A DNA stretch of 27,500 nt from contig JAWQFJ010026713.1 of NCBI GenBank assembly GCA_034096865.1, positions 20,001 to 47,500 on the forward strand. The letters run 5' to 3'. The DNA is from Theodoxus fluviatilis. Its lineage: Eukaryota > Mollusca > Gastropoda > Cycloneritida > Neritidae. Below the pieces are notes generated by a model. That model was given only the letters and a program-made list of their open reading frames with translations, ran no database searches and was not told the DNA's origin. Of this stretch, positions 1-9,982 are shown piece by piece; position 1 is the first letter of the stretch, and each line of letters opens with the position of its first letter. The translations under genes were made by a program, and so were the position numbers.

Positions 1-258
1 AAGACAACAGAGGGGTTAGCGCAGCTTCAACGACAAAATCCTTTCTGCAGTGGAGGTGACCGGCATTGTTAGATCAAAAACTATTCAAAAATAGTCACAA
101 TAGACTATCGTAACGTATAATTTCTTCACAATACCCGCAGAAGATAAGTAAACAAACCACACCGTACGTCCCTAGCAGACGAACACGATCGAACGCCAGC
201 AGACAATCGAGCTAGTGTGATATAATGTTTCATGTAAAGCTCGAATGAGTGGCAGCAG
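1..258 (+). repeat. Left terminal inverted repeat arm
   Basis: This arm is the reverse complement of 1128-1398. Similarity stops just after the shared word GGCAGCAG. Confidence 0.85.
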
Positions 259-1127
259 TACTAGGCTATCTGGTTTACTTAGATGTGATTTTTTTTGCGT
301 GCTAACTGATATTAGGTTTAGAGCTTGAATTTTCAATGATATTACGCATCACAACATGTGTTTGCAGAAGATTCTCCTTGGCAGTCTCAGTTGTGCATTC
401 TCCATTGTTATTTATTATGGTTGAGTTACGAAGGAAGGCAGAAAAATAGCAAGAAGACAAAGTGACAAAGGCTATGAGAGGTGGATTGAAGTGTTTATCG
501 ACTACGATGCCATCAAAGGTTGGTACACAGTGACAAAAGTTATTTCGCTTAGAACTCTAGTGTTCGAACCAATGAAAACCACGGAAAGAGACGGCCGTTT
601 CGTTCCTTGCCTCTCATTGGCCAGCTTAATTGTCATGAGGTCAGCGTGTGATCACGGGCGAAGCTGATCAGCTTTGGTCTATACATTTAAATTTTGTTTT
701 GTGATGCGTAACTTTGTCACTTTGTCAACTAACTCTGATTTAGATGTTGGTTTCTTGGCATAGCCAGCTTACCATGTCGGAGCAGATGAAACAAATGAGA
801 GCAAAGCGAAATGATCACTCGTGCACTTAAGTGTTGATGCCTGTCCGGGGCACTCCCCGCAGTGTGTTTTGTTTGCTTTGTACGGTTTGAGCACATAGTT
901 GTAAGTGTAAAAATAGTCAGTTATTAATGTAATCGGTGATTTTGGTTGTCATGAAACTTTGTTTTGTGCTTTAATGCCATTTTCTTGTCATCATCTTATT
1001 TGTTACATTACGCCAAATGCGGCAATTAAGTTGATCGTGCACTCATCGACTGGATGATCGTGAATTTTCTGTCCTCGCCTGACCAGGGAAACAAAATTGT
1101 CAATTCAAGCCAGAACTAAACAGTTAT

Positions 1128-1398
1128 CTGCTGCCACGCATTCGAGCTTTACAGGAAACATTATAGCACACTAGCTCGATCGTCTGCTGGTGTAGTGGCT
1201 ATGGTTCGATCGTGTTCGTCTGCTAGGTATGTACGGTGTGGTTTGTTTACTTATCTTCTGCGGGTTTTGTGCAGAAATTATACGTTACGATAGTCTATTG
1301 TGACTATTTTTTTAATAGTTTTTGATCTAACAATGCCGGTCACCTCCACTGCAGAAAGGATTTTGTCGTTGAAGCTGCGCTAACCCCTCTGTTGTCTT
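1128..1398 (-). repeat. Right terminal inverted repeat arm
   Basis: This arm pairs with 1-258. It is 13 bases longer, mainly because of an insertion around 1190-1202. The last shared base is 1398; the sequence beyond it has no counterpart in the window. Confidence 0.85.
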
Positions 1399-3530
1399 CA
1401 ACGTGTCAGCCATGTCGACATGTTCGCGTTAACTGCCTCGTTTTAAAACCAAAATGGCGGGTCGCGTGAATAAGGTCCATAGCACTGCTGGAGGCGCTGA
1501 AAGCCCAGCAGCCAGGAGCTCCAACTGATGAGAGGAACATCGAGTGAATCACTGCATTGTACCACAGGAGAAACACAGTTTCACAGCCATGCCTTAAATA
1601 TATGGCCTTTACAATGCGACAACTGCATTTTAAACCAGCATCGTGCCTCACAGGTTCGACTGAAGTCGCTAGAACAGTTTTCGATAAAACTCGCAGCGTA
1701 TTTGCCAGGGAGCTATGTGACAATGTCATGTGTTTCTGTTAGTTATTCTAAAGTTGAATATTAATCATGTGTGCTGCACATATAATAATTTCACGGGAAT
1801 TTGTATTAAATACGGAATACGTTTTTGGTTGAAAAAAATCATTTTGTCAATTTCCCTACTTTTATCTCGTTCTCACTTGGAAGCTCACACGCCTGTCTCA
1901 CATGGATGCTACAAACAAATAAAGAAATTGAAACAGCATGTTTCAAACTATGATGATGCGTTCTATGTTCGGAATTTAATCTGCAATGGAATTATAACTT
2001 CTTAATTTGTTAAGTTGCTCTAACGTAATGTGATCTCTACATCTATCTTTGCATTCAGAACTGGGTGAATAGCTTCATTTTCCCTCATTTTTGTCGACAA
2101 CTCCTCCTCCATCTCTTCCAGGTGAACTTATCAAGCTTTGTGGCACCCATGGGAGACTGGGTATCATTTACTGGAGCAAATTTCGCTCTGGAACCAGAAT
2201 GCTGAAATCAAGGTCACATTTTATGTGCCAGTATCGAGTGCAAAACCTCGTATTAAGAATATATCTGTCGGACGATATTAATAAATGTGGTGAATTGTTG
2301 GCGCTAAATCTGAGGAAAAGCCTATTTTGGGGTCAACTTTTCAGTCCAGGGGTTTTGACATTTTCTGAAAGTACGATAACCATTTTTACATCTTTACTTG
2401 GGATATATCACCGCTGAAAAGTACGAGGACCCTTGTAGTGGTGTGAGTAGTTGAATGAGAATAACGTCCTTCAATCTAAATGACAGAGCACCCTTTTGGC
2501 GCCTATACGTCACCACATTTATTGATGTCGTCCAATAGAAGGGCACATGCGACGTTTTTTCACGACGTGACTTTTTCTGGCATCACCGGTAGTTTGACTT
2601 GATTCTGTCCTAGAAAAGTACTTCCCAGTTTTTCCACAATGTACAGAAAGAAATAGTCAGTGAGTTAACCCCCTTTAGCCGGAAAGTCCTAGTTTTGCAT
2701 GTAAGTTTGAACCTACATCCTGATGGCATAAGTATTTATTCACAGCGTGCGCATTCCTGAATTGCATTTCAGTCTGCAACACTATGGATATGAGTTCTTA
2801 TACCTTCTTATTTCAGGAAAGTTCAATGTTTTATTTTCTGGTAAGAAAGATGGCGAACATAGCACATGGGAGAAATAGTGTGTATTTGCCTGTTCCGAAA
2901 AGGAATCCTTTTTAATGCAACTACCTCTAATTACTCGCTTCAGCCTCAATGCTTTTCCTGCATACACTGCCTTAAATGTGGACATTAGCTTCTTTTGTAT
3001 GTGTAGATTTAGACATGTTTGCATGTATTTTGAATGCTGCATAGGGAGGGTTGTTGTTGTTTTTAAAGAGAGGCCTACATACATTCAGAAGACAACAGTC
3101 TGGACGGTGGAAGAGAATGGAAGAACCAGAGAAGACATCGCTCTGATGATTCGGAATTCGGTTCATTTCCTCAGACAACTGAGGAGCTAAAGAGCTAATA
3201 TTTGCAGTGGCCAAGTCCACAAGGATACAGCATCTTTTATCTGTTTGACGCATCAAGCCTTGAGAAGTGTGATCTTGATGTTTGACATGTAATGCTTCCG
3301 TCAAGGAGCAGGAGCAAGTATTTTTCTGGACAGACACACCACAAACACTATCACACAAACAAACAAGACAGTTATTACTTGCTGTGTGACACATTTGCGC
3401 ACATGGACTGAAATATGCGTTTCCTTACGATCTGCATGACTGCATACACAAAATAGTTTATAAGCTCTAATAAGCACTGCCAGTAACATAACTTTCAACA
3501 GCACTCAAAATTCAACATACAACTAAGTAA
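1399..3530. other. Intergenic stretch, no recognised gene
   Basis: Open frames here are short and overlap on both strands with no family resemblance. Two weak signals are worth noting. A 24-codon frame begins at 1453 in a strong start context (AAAATGG) and ends without a clear splice donor. A pyrimidine-rich acceptor-like site ends at about 2121 and is followed by roughly 150 bases that read as protein-like only if a frameshift is allowed. Neither supports a gene call. Confidence 0.5.
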
Positions 3531-4789
3531 TTTTCAACAAGATACGCTTTATTAACACAAGTTTGTCCAATTGGTTCTAGAGACAAAACGGTATTCTACA
3601 ACAATGTACAGGCATATCTGTGATGAAACTAATGACATGAGACACTGTCTTGCCCAATACTTTCATTTCTGTGACCCATAACGTTATCTACGTTTATAAG
3701 TTCACAGTGAAAACGAAATATGAGGCAAAGATTTAGAGGTTGGTGCATGACAATTACCTTTATAATATAAAGCTGTAAATGCTAATGTGATAAGTTTGAA
3801 CACGATGGTGAAGTATCAAATGAATGACAAGTATGTACTTAGGTTTATATTTAAACATGAAGGTTTTGAGATGTTTTGTCATGACATTCTTCTCTCCTGT
3901 ATGTCTTTGAGACGACTAACGCCTATAATACTGATGTCTTCACAATAGTTCTTGCATGCTACAGCAACATGCCAGCTAGATCTGTGGTGGTCAAAATGAG
4001 GATTACATTATGCATGACTGTATAACAGTAAGTTTTACCATAAAAAGTAGACAATGACAATGAACAAACAGTTTACACAGTATTTACACGCTTACTCTTC
4101 GTCGTTGCATTATCACCACTAACAACATGATAACGCTTGTGTCCATTCATTTCCTTCTCAAAAGAGAGGAAAGAGACCCGTCAACAAATATAACCAAGAC
4201 TGGCAGGTGCTACCATCTTCTAGGCCAAGAATTGCCTAGGACTGCACTGTTCCAAGCTCATGCTCTCACTGAGTATTCTGCCGTCTTTCGAGGCGAAAAT
4301 TTCTGCAAGCTCGAAACCTGGTCTGAAAGTTACAAATGCTCTATGGTGGATAACTTTTCTATCTGAAGGTTGGAGAACTTTTTATCAACTTATCTGTCTT
4401 GTTAAGGCCATCAAATAATTGATGAATAAGTGCAGTTATTGAATTATTGCCCAATATATCATGAGTTGTTTGATGAGTAAGTATTATAATTTTCTTCAAA
4501 ATGACTGAGCACTCTAACGTAACTTACGTTCTAACCTCTATGACATAATCAACAAAAGTTTAGTCATCATACTTGTACAATACAGCATGACAAGGCAAGC
4601 GTTAACGTCTTGATCAAATTATCGAAGTCAGTTAAGAAATTACCACTCAGACCAGAACTACAGCCATGAATATTTGTCTAGAGATTTGTAGGGAACTTGC
4701 CTCAAGTCTCTGCATGAACTACCCGAGCATTAGTTTATACTGTAAACAGTCTTTATCACAGGTACGAAATGAGATGGTGCATGCATTCA
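3530..4789 (-). other. Probable 3' untranslated region of the nuclear-receptor gene
   Basis: After the stop codon at 4792-4790, the only minus-strand AATAAA hexamer I could find before 3530 is at 3553-3548. It is followed by TG-rich sequence (TTGTTG, TTGTATGTTG), as expected downstream of a cleavage site. This would give a 3' UTR of about 1.25 kb. Short open frames inside it, such as 79 codons on the plus strand at 4127-4366, resemble nothing I know. Confidence 0.45.
3548..3553 (-). terminator. Candidate poly(A) signal AATAAA
   Basis: A canonical hexamer on the receptor's sense strand, with GT-rich sequence 15-45 bases further downstream. No alternative canonical hexamer was seen between it and the stop codon. 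Confidence 0.45.
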
Positions 4790-4944
4790 TCAGTGGAAGA
4801 CCTCTCTGTGGAGCGAGGGGAACTGCTCGTTGTAGTTCTCAGGGGCCTTCTGCTTCATGGCCATTAGCGCTTTCGAGTGCTTCTGGTTGACGGCCTGAAA
4901 GACCTGGATGGTGTTCATCAACTTTGAGAACTGGTTGCCAGGCT
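4790..4944 (-). CDS. Nuclear-receptor last coding exon: helices 10-12 with AF-2
   Basis: The acceptor is ATGTCTTGCAG. The exon ends [10 protein letters not shown] followed by TGA at 4792-4790. LHREVF fits the activation-helix pattern (hydrophobic, x, x, Glu, hydrophobic, hydrophobic), so ligand- or coactivator-dependent activation is structurally possible. Confidence 0.92.
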
Positions 4945-7900
4945 CTGCAAGACATATACATCAAAGTGAAGTCTAAGTTCCAGATAACAGTTATAGTCCA
5001 GTGCCCAAAAATTGTCAGGTTCCTCCACATAAACTGAATGTTATAACGGAACTCTTGTGAAAATCTTATAATATTTTAGCATAGGTGAGGTCATGACCAT
5101 GTACAAATGAGATCTTTTCTGATGATGTGTGAGGCATACTAGATAGTTATCTACTGTCCCTAGCTCAGTTCATGTACCCAAGAGGTTCTGAATGTTGCCG
5201 CATTTGCATAATTAACCATGCACGTTGTTGTTGTGGAATTGAAAACGGTTCTATCATGAAGCGTATTATAACGCTAGTGAAGAAGCTGGTATTTTAATCG
5301 GAAGTTTATGGTCCAGAGGTGCCACAAGCTAATTCACGAGAAAAACTATGGCAATTTAAAGGAAGAAGGTATAAGAAGCTGACATAAGACCCCAGCCTGT
5401 CTAAATAGAAGGGTGACATACCTGCATGGTTCTTTCTGATGAGACAGTAGAGTGACTGCATGAGGAGAGAGTGGATCTTCTCAACCTTCTCTGTACTCTT
5501 CAGTCCTTCACGATCTGAAATGACAGATAAACACATGCATTAGACACAATGTATATAATGCCAATTTGAAGGCATGTTTACAATATATACAAATAACTTC
5601 GTTAACTTAAAAAACTAGTTTTGATATCTTACATTTTATTGTATGATTACTGTCCGACTGGATTGTAAGGTGGGTTCTTTTTAACAGCCTCCATGCTGTT
5701 ACATATCAATTAAAAAGATGAAGAGAGTTTTACGTCTACCATTCAAGTGGTGTAATGCACCAGAAGTACTTGGATAGTGTCCTACAAATAATTATATGAC
5801 TTTCATAAAACTGCATCAAGGTGGAACACCCCTGACACAGAGCAGAGCAACAGAAAAGGTAATCACCTGGGCAGACAAAGAGGACGGATGTGAAGAGGCC
5901 CAGCTCTCCGTCAGTCAGACCCAGGGGGTTGAAGCGGGCAGCGATGGGGAAGAACTCTGACAGGAAGGCTCCCATGGGCATGGCCTCGATCACCTGCCTG
6001 TAAGACACAGATAAATAATACTGTTATTCTTTTCAGTTCAGAACAACACCTACAACTTGACTTCCAAGGGAAACGCAAAAAGAAACATGGTTTATGTATT
6101 CAGATGCATAATGCACTTTCCATCTGCAAATATAGATAAGAATTATGGAGAGTGTTTGTAACTTTAAGGGCGGTTAACTCTATTTTCATTATCAGTTACA
6201 AATGAAATTTGACTAAAAATGAATGGAATGATTAAAGGAGAGAATGGTATACTTACTTCGGACACTTCATCTGGTGTCCCGGGTCAATCATGATTTCATT
6301 GACGTGGTCCACCAGCATGCAGAACCTGGCCAGCATCACCTCGAAGGATCCCTGCTTGATCAGGTTCATCTGGTCCTCTGGCTCCAGCACAGCAAACCCT
6401 GCATGCAGACAACGGCATGGATGAACGAAATGAATCAAGACAACTACACAGATGATAATGATGAATTAATACAACACGGATAATAATGATGAATCAAGAC
6501 AACAACACAGATGACAACGATGAATCAAGACAACAACACAGATGACACCGGTGAATCAAGACAACAACACAGATGATAATGATGAATCAAGACAACAACA
6601 CAGAAGATAACGATGAATCAAGACAACAACACAGATGATAACAATGAACCGAGACAACAACACAGATGATAACGATGAATCAAGACAACAACACAGATGA
6701 TAACGATGAATCAAGACAACAACACAGATGATAACAATGAACCGAGGCAACAATACAGATTACAACGATGAATCAAGACAACAACACAGATGATAACGAT
6801 GAATCAAGACAACAACACAGATGATAACGATGAATCAAGACAACAACACAGATGATAACGATGAATCAAGACAACAACACAGATGATAACAATGAACCAA
6901 GAAAACAACACATATGATAAAGAAGAACCAAGACAACAACACAGATGATAACGAAGAACCAAGACAACACAGATGATAACGATAAACCAAGACATCAAAG
7001 ATGATAACGATAAACCAAGACAACACAGATGATAACGAAGAACCAAGACAACAAAACAGATAATAACGATAAACCAAGGCAACAAAGATGATAACGATGA
7101 ATCAAGGCAACAAAGATGATAGCGATGAACCAAGACAACAACACAGATAACAACGATGAACTAAGACAACAACACAAACGATAACGAACAACCAAGTCGA
7201 TACCACAAATGATGATAATGAACCACATGTAGACATTAGCAAGCTCACTCTCACTGTATAAGCCAAATCACAAGACACTCAACGTATCATACATATTTAT
7301 ACCTTGACTGTAGATTTACCTACTATTTATGCAAAGTGAAGATTTTCCTATGATGCACTTTACATTGTCTAGTCTCTAATATATATACATAATCAAAATT
7401 CAAGCCCTATGGATAACTTTTAGTATAAGAACTTAAAGATGTGTAAACTTTAAAGTATCTTGAATTTGATGGACGACAGTACTCCAGTACTTCATAATGT
7501 TGAATGTACGGGAACATTTTTCAATCAATAACAGCTCTTGTATAAATGTGTAAATATATAAAATGTAGACATATTTTGACATTACTTCTGTTGCTGAATA
7601 CAAACAGCAGTGAAAAAGAGCCCCACCTGGTAGACTTTTGCAGAAGGCCACGGCCTTGGCGATTTCGGGCGCCATGTTGGAGGTGAACTGCTTCCACATT
7701 TTGGAGGGATCAGGCTGCAGAGAATGAAAAGCAAAGGTCATTTTCTCCATTTTACACATCAGGACTCTGGTGCTTGCAGTCTAATGAGCAATGCATTGGG
7801 TACAGAAGGCAAAGCCAAAAACATTTTATTGACTGCTGATGTAATGTGTAATTCTTGAAATGAATGTTTTTAAACATGCTAAACCTTCTTTTCTAAACTG

Positions 7901-9304
7901 ACATATTATTATTATCATTTTTAATTTAGGTCTGTTTATGCAAAAAAGAGAACATATCAAACGCACACTTATACGCACATGTACACATATACACACATGC
8001 AAACACACGCACGCACGCACGCACATACATGCACACACAAAACTCCTTTTCTTCTTCTCACACACACACATACACACACACACACACATACACACACACA
8101 CACGCGCGCGCGCGCGCGCGAGCACACACACACACATGCATGCATAAACACACACACACACACACACATTCACACACATGCACGTACACACAATACACAC
8201 CCACACATTCACACACCCACACACACAACACACACGCACACACACACAAAACACAACACACACACGCGCACGCGCACGCACGCACGCACACACGCACGCA
8301 CACACACACATACACACACCAGCGCCACCTACCAGGGCTGAGCTGAGTCGCTCCCAGGCCTGGGCCACTACAGGACGCGTGTTGCTGCAGGTGTGGAGGT
8401 GGCTCTGGACCACGGCCTCCGTCACCTGCTCCACCAGGAGGCGCTGGCTGTCCGCCAGAGGGCTCTCCACTCTGGACAGCATCTGCGCCATGCCAGGGAT
8501 GGCCTGCAGGACAGAGAGACGGGCATCAGGTGATAGGAGTTTCAGAAGCGGAGTCAAAAAGAGGTGCTGAGACGGGCACGTCATACGAGCTTATGTATGG
8601 AGATGGCATCAAATGCACTTCCGCGTTAGTTAACGTTAGTAGCGGAACCAAGACAGGATAACCCATTTATTGTACAACTGATACACAGGTTTTGTAAATG
8701 TTGACAGGGACTACTTAGAAAAAATTTACCTTTAGATATCAACAAACACCTACATGAAAAACCAGAGCGTTTGGATTTTGCTTTAAATTATGTCACATAG
8801 GGTGTTTCACTAACACCTAGCAAAGACGAAATTTTGTGTTTTACAGTGACAGTTTATTAAAATCACAAAAGACAAAAGGGCCTAAGTTTATCGACAGGAA
8901 CAGACGATATCCATCTTCACACTCACCTGCACATTGCCACATGAATCTGTGCTGGTCAAGTTGCCTGTTGACGTCTGTGACGTCACGTTGCTTGCTGAGG
9001 TCTGCGTGTTGCCATAGAAACCGGTGTTGCCACTGTTGTCGATAGCTTGAGAGTTGTCAACCCTGGCGGAAGTGAGGGAAGCCGGGGACCACAGGCTGGT
9101 CAAGGGAGAGGCCGAGGAAAGAAAGTTCTGCAGCAGGTCCGACCTGAAGGCACTGCCGGGCTCGAGAAGCTTCTGTAGTTCTGCCATTTTGACTGGGGAA
9201 GTCCGAGCAGGAGGATCAGTGGCAAGGGGAGAGGTGAAGCCGCGCAGTATTTCTGCTTGGAGAGATTTCGGATTTGCTTTGCTCTGTTTCTGCACTCGCT
9301 GTTT
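4790..9304 (-). CDS. Nuclear receptor, NR1 Rev-erb/E75/ROR(HR3)-like: hinge and complete ligand-binding domain (5' part missing)
   Basis: Seven exons (9304-8927, 8503-8333, 7714-7627, 6398-6257, 5997-5867, 5514-5422, 4944-4790) join with intron phases 0,0,1,2,1,1 into 385 codons plus TGA. Residues 1-40 are basic (starting KQRVQKQSK), like the extension after a receptor DNA-binding domain. Residues about 45-126 are a Ser/Thr/Asn-rich hinge. From about residue 145 the ligand-binding domain is clear: [11 protein letters not shown] resembles helix 1 of E75 and ROR, WKQF opens the next helix, and SLPGF...[18 protein letters not shown] is the family signature of helices 3-5. Later come [12 protein letters not shown], then VEKI...KNH, and a C-terminal LHREVF matching the AF-2 activation helix. 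Receptors of this branch are ligand- or heme-responsive transcription factors binding AGGTCA-type sites in the nucleus. Rev-erb lacks this AF-2 helix; ROR/HR3 has it. The subgroup is not settled. No zinc-finger exon is visible up to 27500, so DNA-binding exons lie outside the window or are absent from this transcript. Confidence 0.92.
5422..5514 (-). CDS. Nuclear-receptor exon: ligand-binding-domain helix 9-10 region
   Basis: The acceptor is GTCATTTCAG and the donor GCAG|GTATGT. The encoded [14 protein letters not shown] and the terminal KNH resemble the corresponding part of ROR/HR3. Confidence 0.92.
5867..5997 (-). CDS. Nuclear-receptor exon: ligand-binding-domain helices 6-9
   Basis: The acceptor is TGTCTTACAG and the donor CCCAG|GTGATT. 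The product includes [11 protein letters not shown] and [14 protein letters not shown], equivalent to the LTxxE(L/M)xLF helix of E75 and ROR. Confidence 0.93.
6257..6398 (-). CDS. Nuclear-receptor exon: ligand-binding-domain signature (helices 3-5)
   Basis: The acceptor is TGCATGCAG and the donor GAA|GTAAGT. The exon completes the Gly codon and encodes [20 protein letters not shown], the diagnostic receptor motif containing DQ. The preceding intron is mostly a 31-bp minisatellite that reaches almost to the acceptor. Confidence 0.94.
6420..7215. repeat. 31-bp intronic minisatellite, about 25 copies
   Basis: The unit is about 31 bp, with the core GATGAATCAAGACAACAACA on the plus strand. Copies drift in length (24-31 bp) and sequence toward 7215. 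It fills most of the 1.2-kb intron between the helix-3 and signature exons. Long minus-strand open frames here (65-109 codons of HRYHLCC repeats) are artefacts of the repeat. Confidence 0.93.
7627..7714 (-). CDS. Nuclear-receptor exon: ligand-binding-domain helix 2-3 region
   Basis: The acceptor is ATTCTCTGCAG and the donor CCAG|GTGGGG. The 88 bases enter in phase 0 and leave in phase 1. The exon starts [10 protein letters not shown] and ends inside the Gly codon of SLPG, the conserved turn before the DQ motif. Confidence 0.92.
7936..8325. repeat. (CA)n/(TG)n microsatellite with a (CG)n core
   Basis: An imperfect CA repeat of about 390 bp, with alternating CG at 8103-8120. It is intronic to the receptor gene and ends within about 10 bases of the splice donor at 8332. 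His/Thr-rich and Cys/Val-rich open frames over it come from the repeat. Confidence 0.95.
8333..8503 (-). CDS. Nuclear-receptor exon: start of the ligand-binding domain (57 codons)
   Basis: A strong pyrimidine tract and acceptor (CTCTCTGTCCTGCAG) precede it. The donor is CTG|GTAGGT, chosen over the GTGGCG four bases on because only the former keeps phase 0 with the next exon. It encodes [11 protein letters not shown], a helix-1 motif of the E75/ROR branch. A long TG-repeat starts about 20 bases inside the following intron. Confidence 0.9.
8927..9304 (-). CDS. Nuclear-receptor exon: basic extension and hinge (126 codons)
   Basis: The acceptor reads TTATTTACAG and the donor CAG|GTGAGT, both close to consensus; both ends are phase 0. 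The reading frame is open from the first base. An internal ATG at 9187-9185 (codon 40) has an excellent start context (AAAATGGC) and would begin a 346-residue protein with no DNA-binding domain. The tail of the exon is rich in Asn, Ser and Thr. Confidence 0.88.
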
Positions 9305-9913
9305 CTGTAAATAAGACGCAGAAAAATATCATCAATACTTTGAGAAAAAGCCGAGAAGTAAACAGTCGATATCTTTCTTCAATATTCCTGGCTTAGAGGT
9401 CGAACCGGCGTTAATTATTCAAATGTCTATTTGCTCCTACGAGAACACATAACTTCGACTAAAATGCGTCCTCCTGCTTGCGTTCTTTGCATGGTCAACA
9501 CATAGACATAATTATCACCGTAAAATTATGAGAAGACTTCATAAATGAGCGCCACGACAATCCAGGTATGAACTGGCAACGACAATGCCTTTGAAAACCA
9601 AGTTGTAGATCCCTGCTAGAGGTCGAAACTCTCAGACAGAGTCATGCACTGTAAACCCAAGTGAACTTCATCTATTCTACGAACTATCAAGAACTTTTGG
9701 TACGAACCAGACAGCGGTGAAACCTAAGCAAATACTTAGGAGAAAAGGACAACGTATATATCGGAAGTCTATATATGTTTCAGTGGTTGAAACAACAGAA
9801 GATTCATAGGGGCTGAAAATTCCAGTTTGCAGTAAAAGGATTCAAAAACTAGCCGGCCGCAGCTCCAAGTTTGTCAAGCACCCAGTGAGTGAGAGAGGCA
9901 CATATGGACTTAC
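9305..9913 (-). other. Putative first intron of an alternative receptor transcript
   Basis: It is bounded on the minus strand by a GTAAGT donor (GT at 9913-9912) and the TTATTTACAG acceptor (AG at 9306-9305). Nothing coding was recognised inside. Confidence 0.4.
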
Positions 9914-9952
9914 CCGTGATCAGCTGTTCTGGGCAGGTCGGTGGAAAGCATA
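9914..9952 (-). other. Candidate short 5' untranslated first exon
   Basis: A perfect donor (CACGG|GTAAGT) lies about 65 bases downstream of a TATA box, giving a predicted leader of roughly 40 bases. An ATG at 9951-9949 sits almost on the predicted start of transcription. Spliced to the next exon it would run in a different frame and stop, so the first receptor-frame ATG would be 9187-9185. Confidence 0.35.
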
Positions 9953-9976
9953 GCAATAGTGGGGAAAGCCACTCCA

Positions 9977-9982
9977 TTTATA
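9977..9982 (-). promoter_or_regulatory. TATA box of a possible internal receptor promoter
   Basis: The minus strand reads GGCGTCTATAAATGG, a strong TATA match with GC-rich flanks. Transcription would start near 9950. Further upstream on the same side are a GC box (GGGGCGG, 10300-10306), a CCAAT word (10365-10369) and an AGGTCA receptor half-site (10346-10351). Confidence 0.45.

Larger units (their letters stand above)
1..1398. mobile_element. Non-autonomous DNA-transposon-like element with long terminal inverted repeats
   Basis: The left arm (1-258) and the reverse complement of the right arm (1128-1398) align along their whole length with scattered substitutions and one indel of about 12 bases near 1190-1202. 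Both outer ends read AAGACAACAGAGGGGTTA. The internal 870 bp holds no convincing open frame, only smaller inverted words: GACAAAGTGACAAAG at 456-470 against 712-726, and TTACGCATCACAA at 342-354 against 699-711. Long inverted repeats with a non-coding middle are typical of MITE or fold-back elements mobilised in trans. The window starts exactly at the left tip, so the target-site duplication and therefore the superfamily cannot be read. The element may also extend leftward. Confidence 0.75.

Noticed and set aside
8328..8333. Alternative donor (GTAG|GTGGCG) for the exon 8333-8503
   Set aside because: It would leave phase 1 and break the frame with the next exon; the GTAGGT donor at 8332 keeps phase 0.
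7826..8584. 252-codon minus-strand open frame with a Cys/Val-rich tail
   Set aside because: Only the part at 8503-8333 is coding (a receptor exon); the rest is intron read through a TG repeat.
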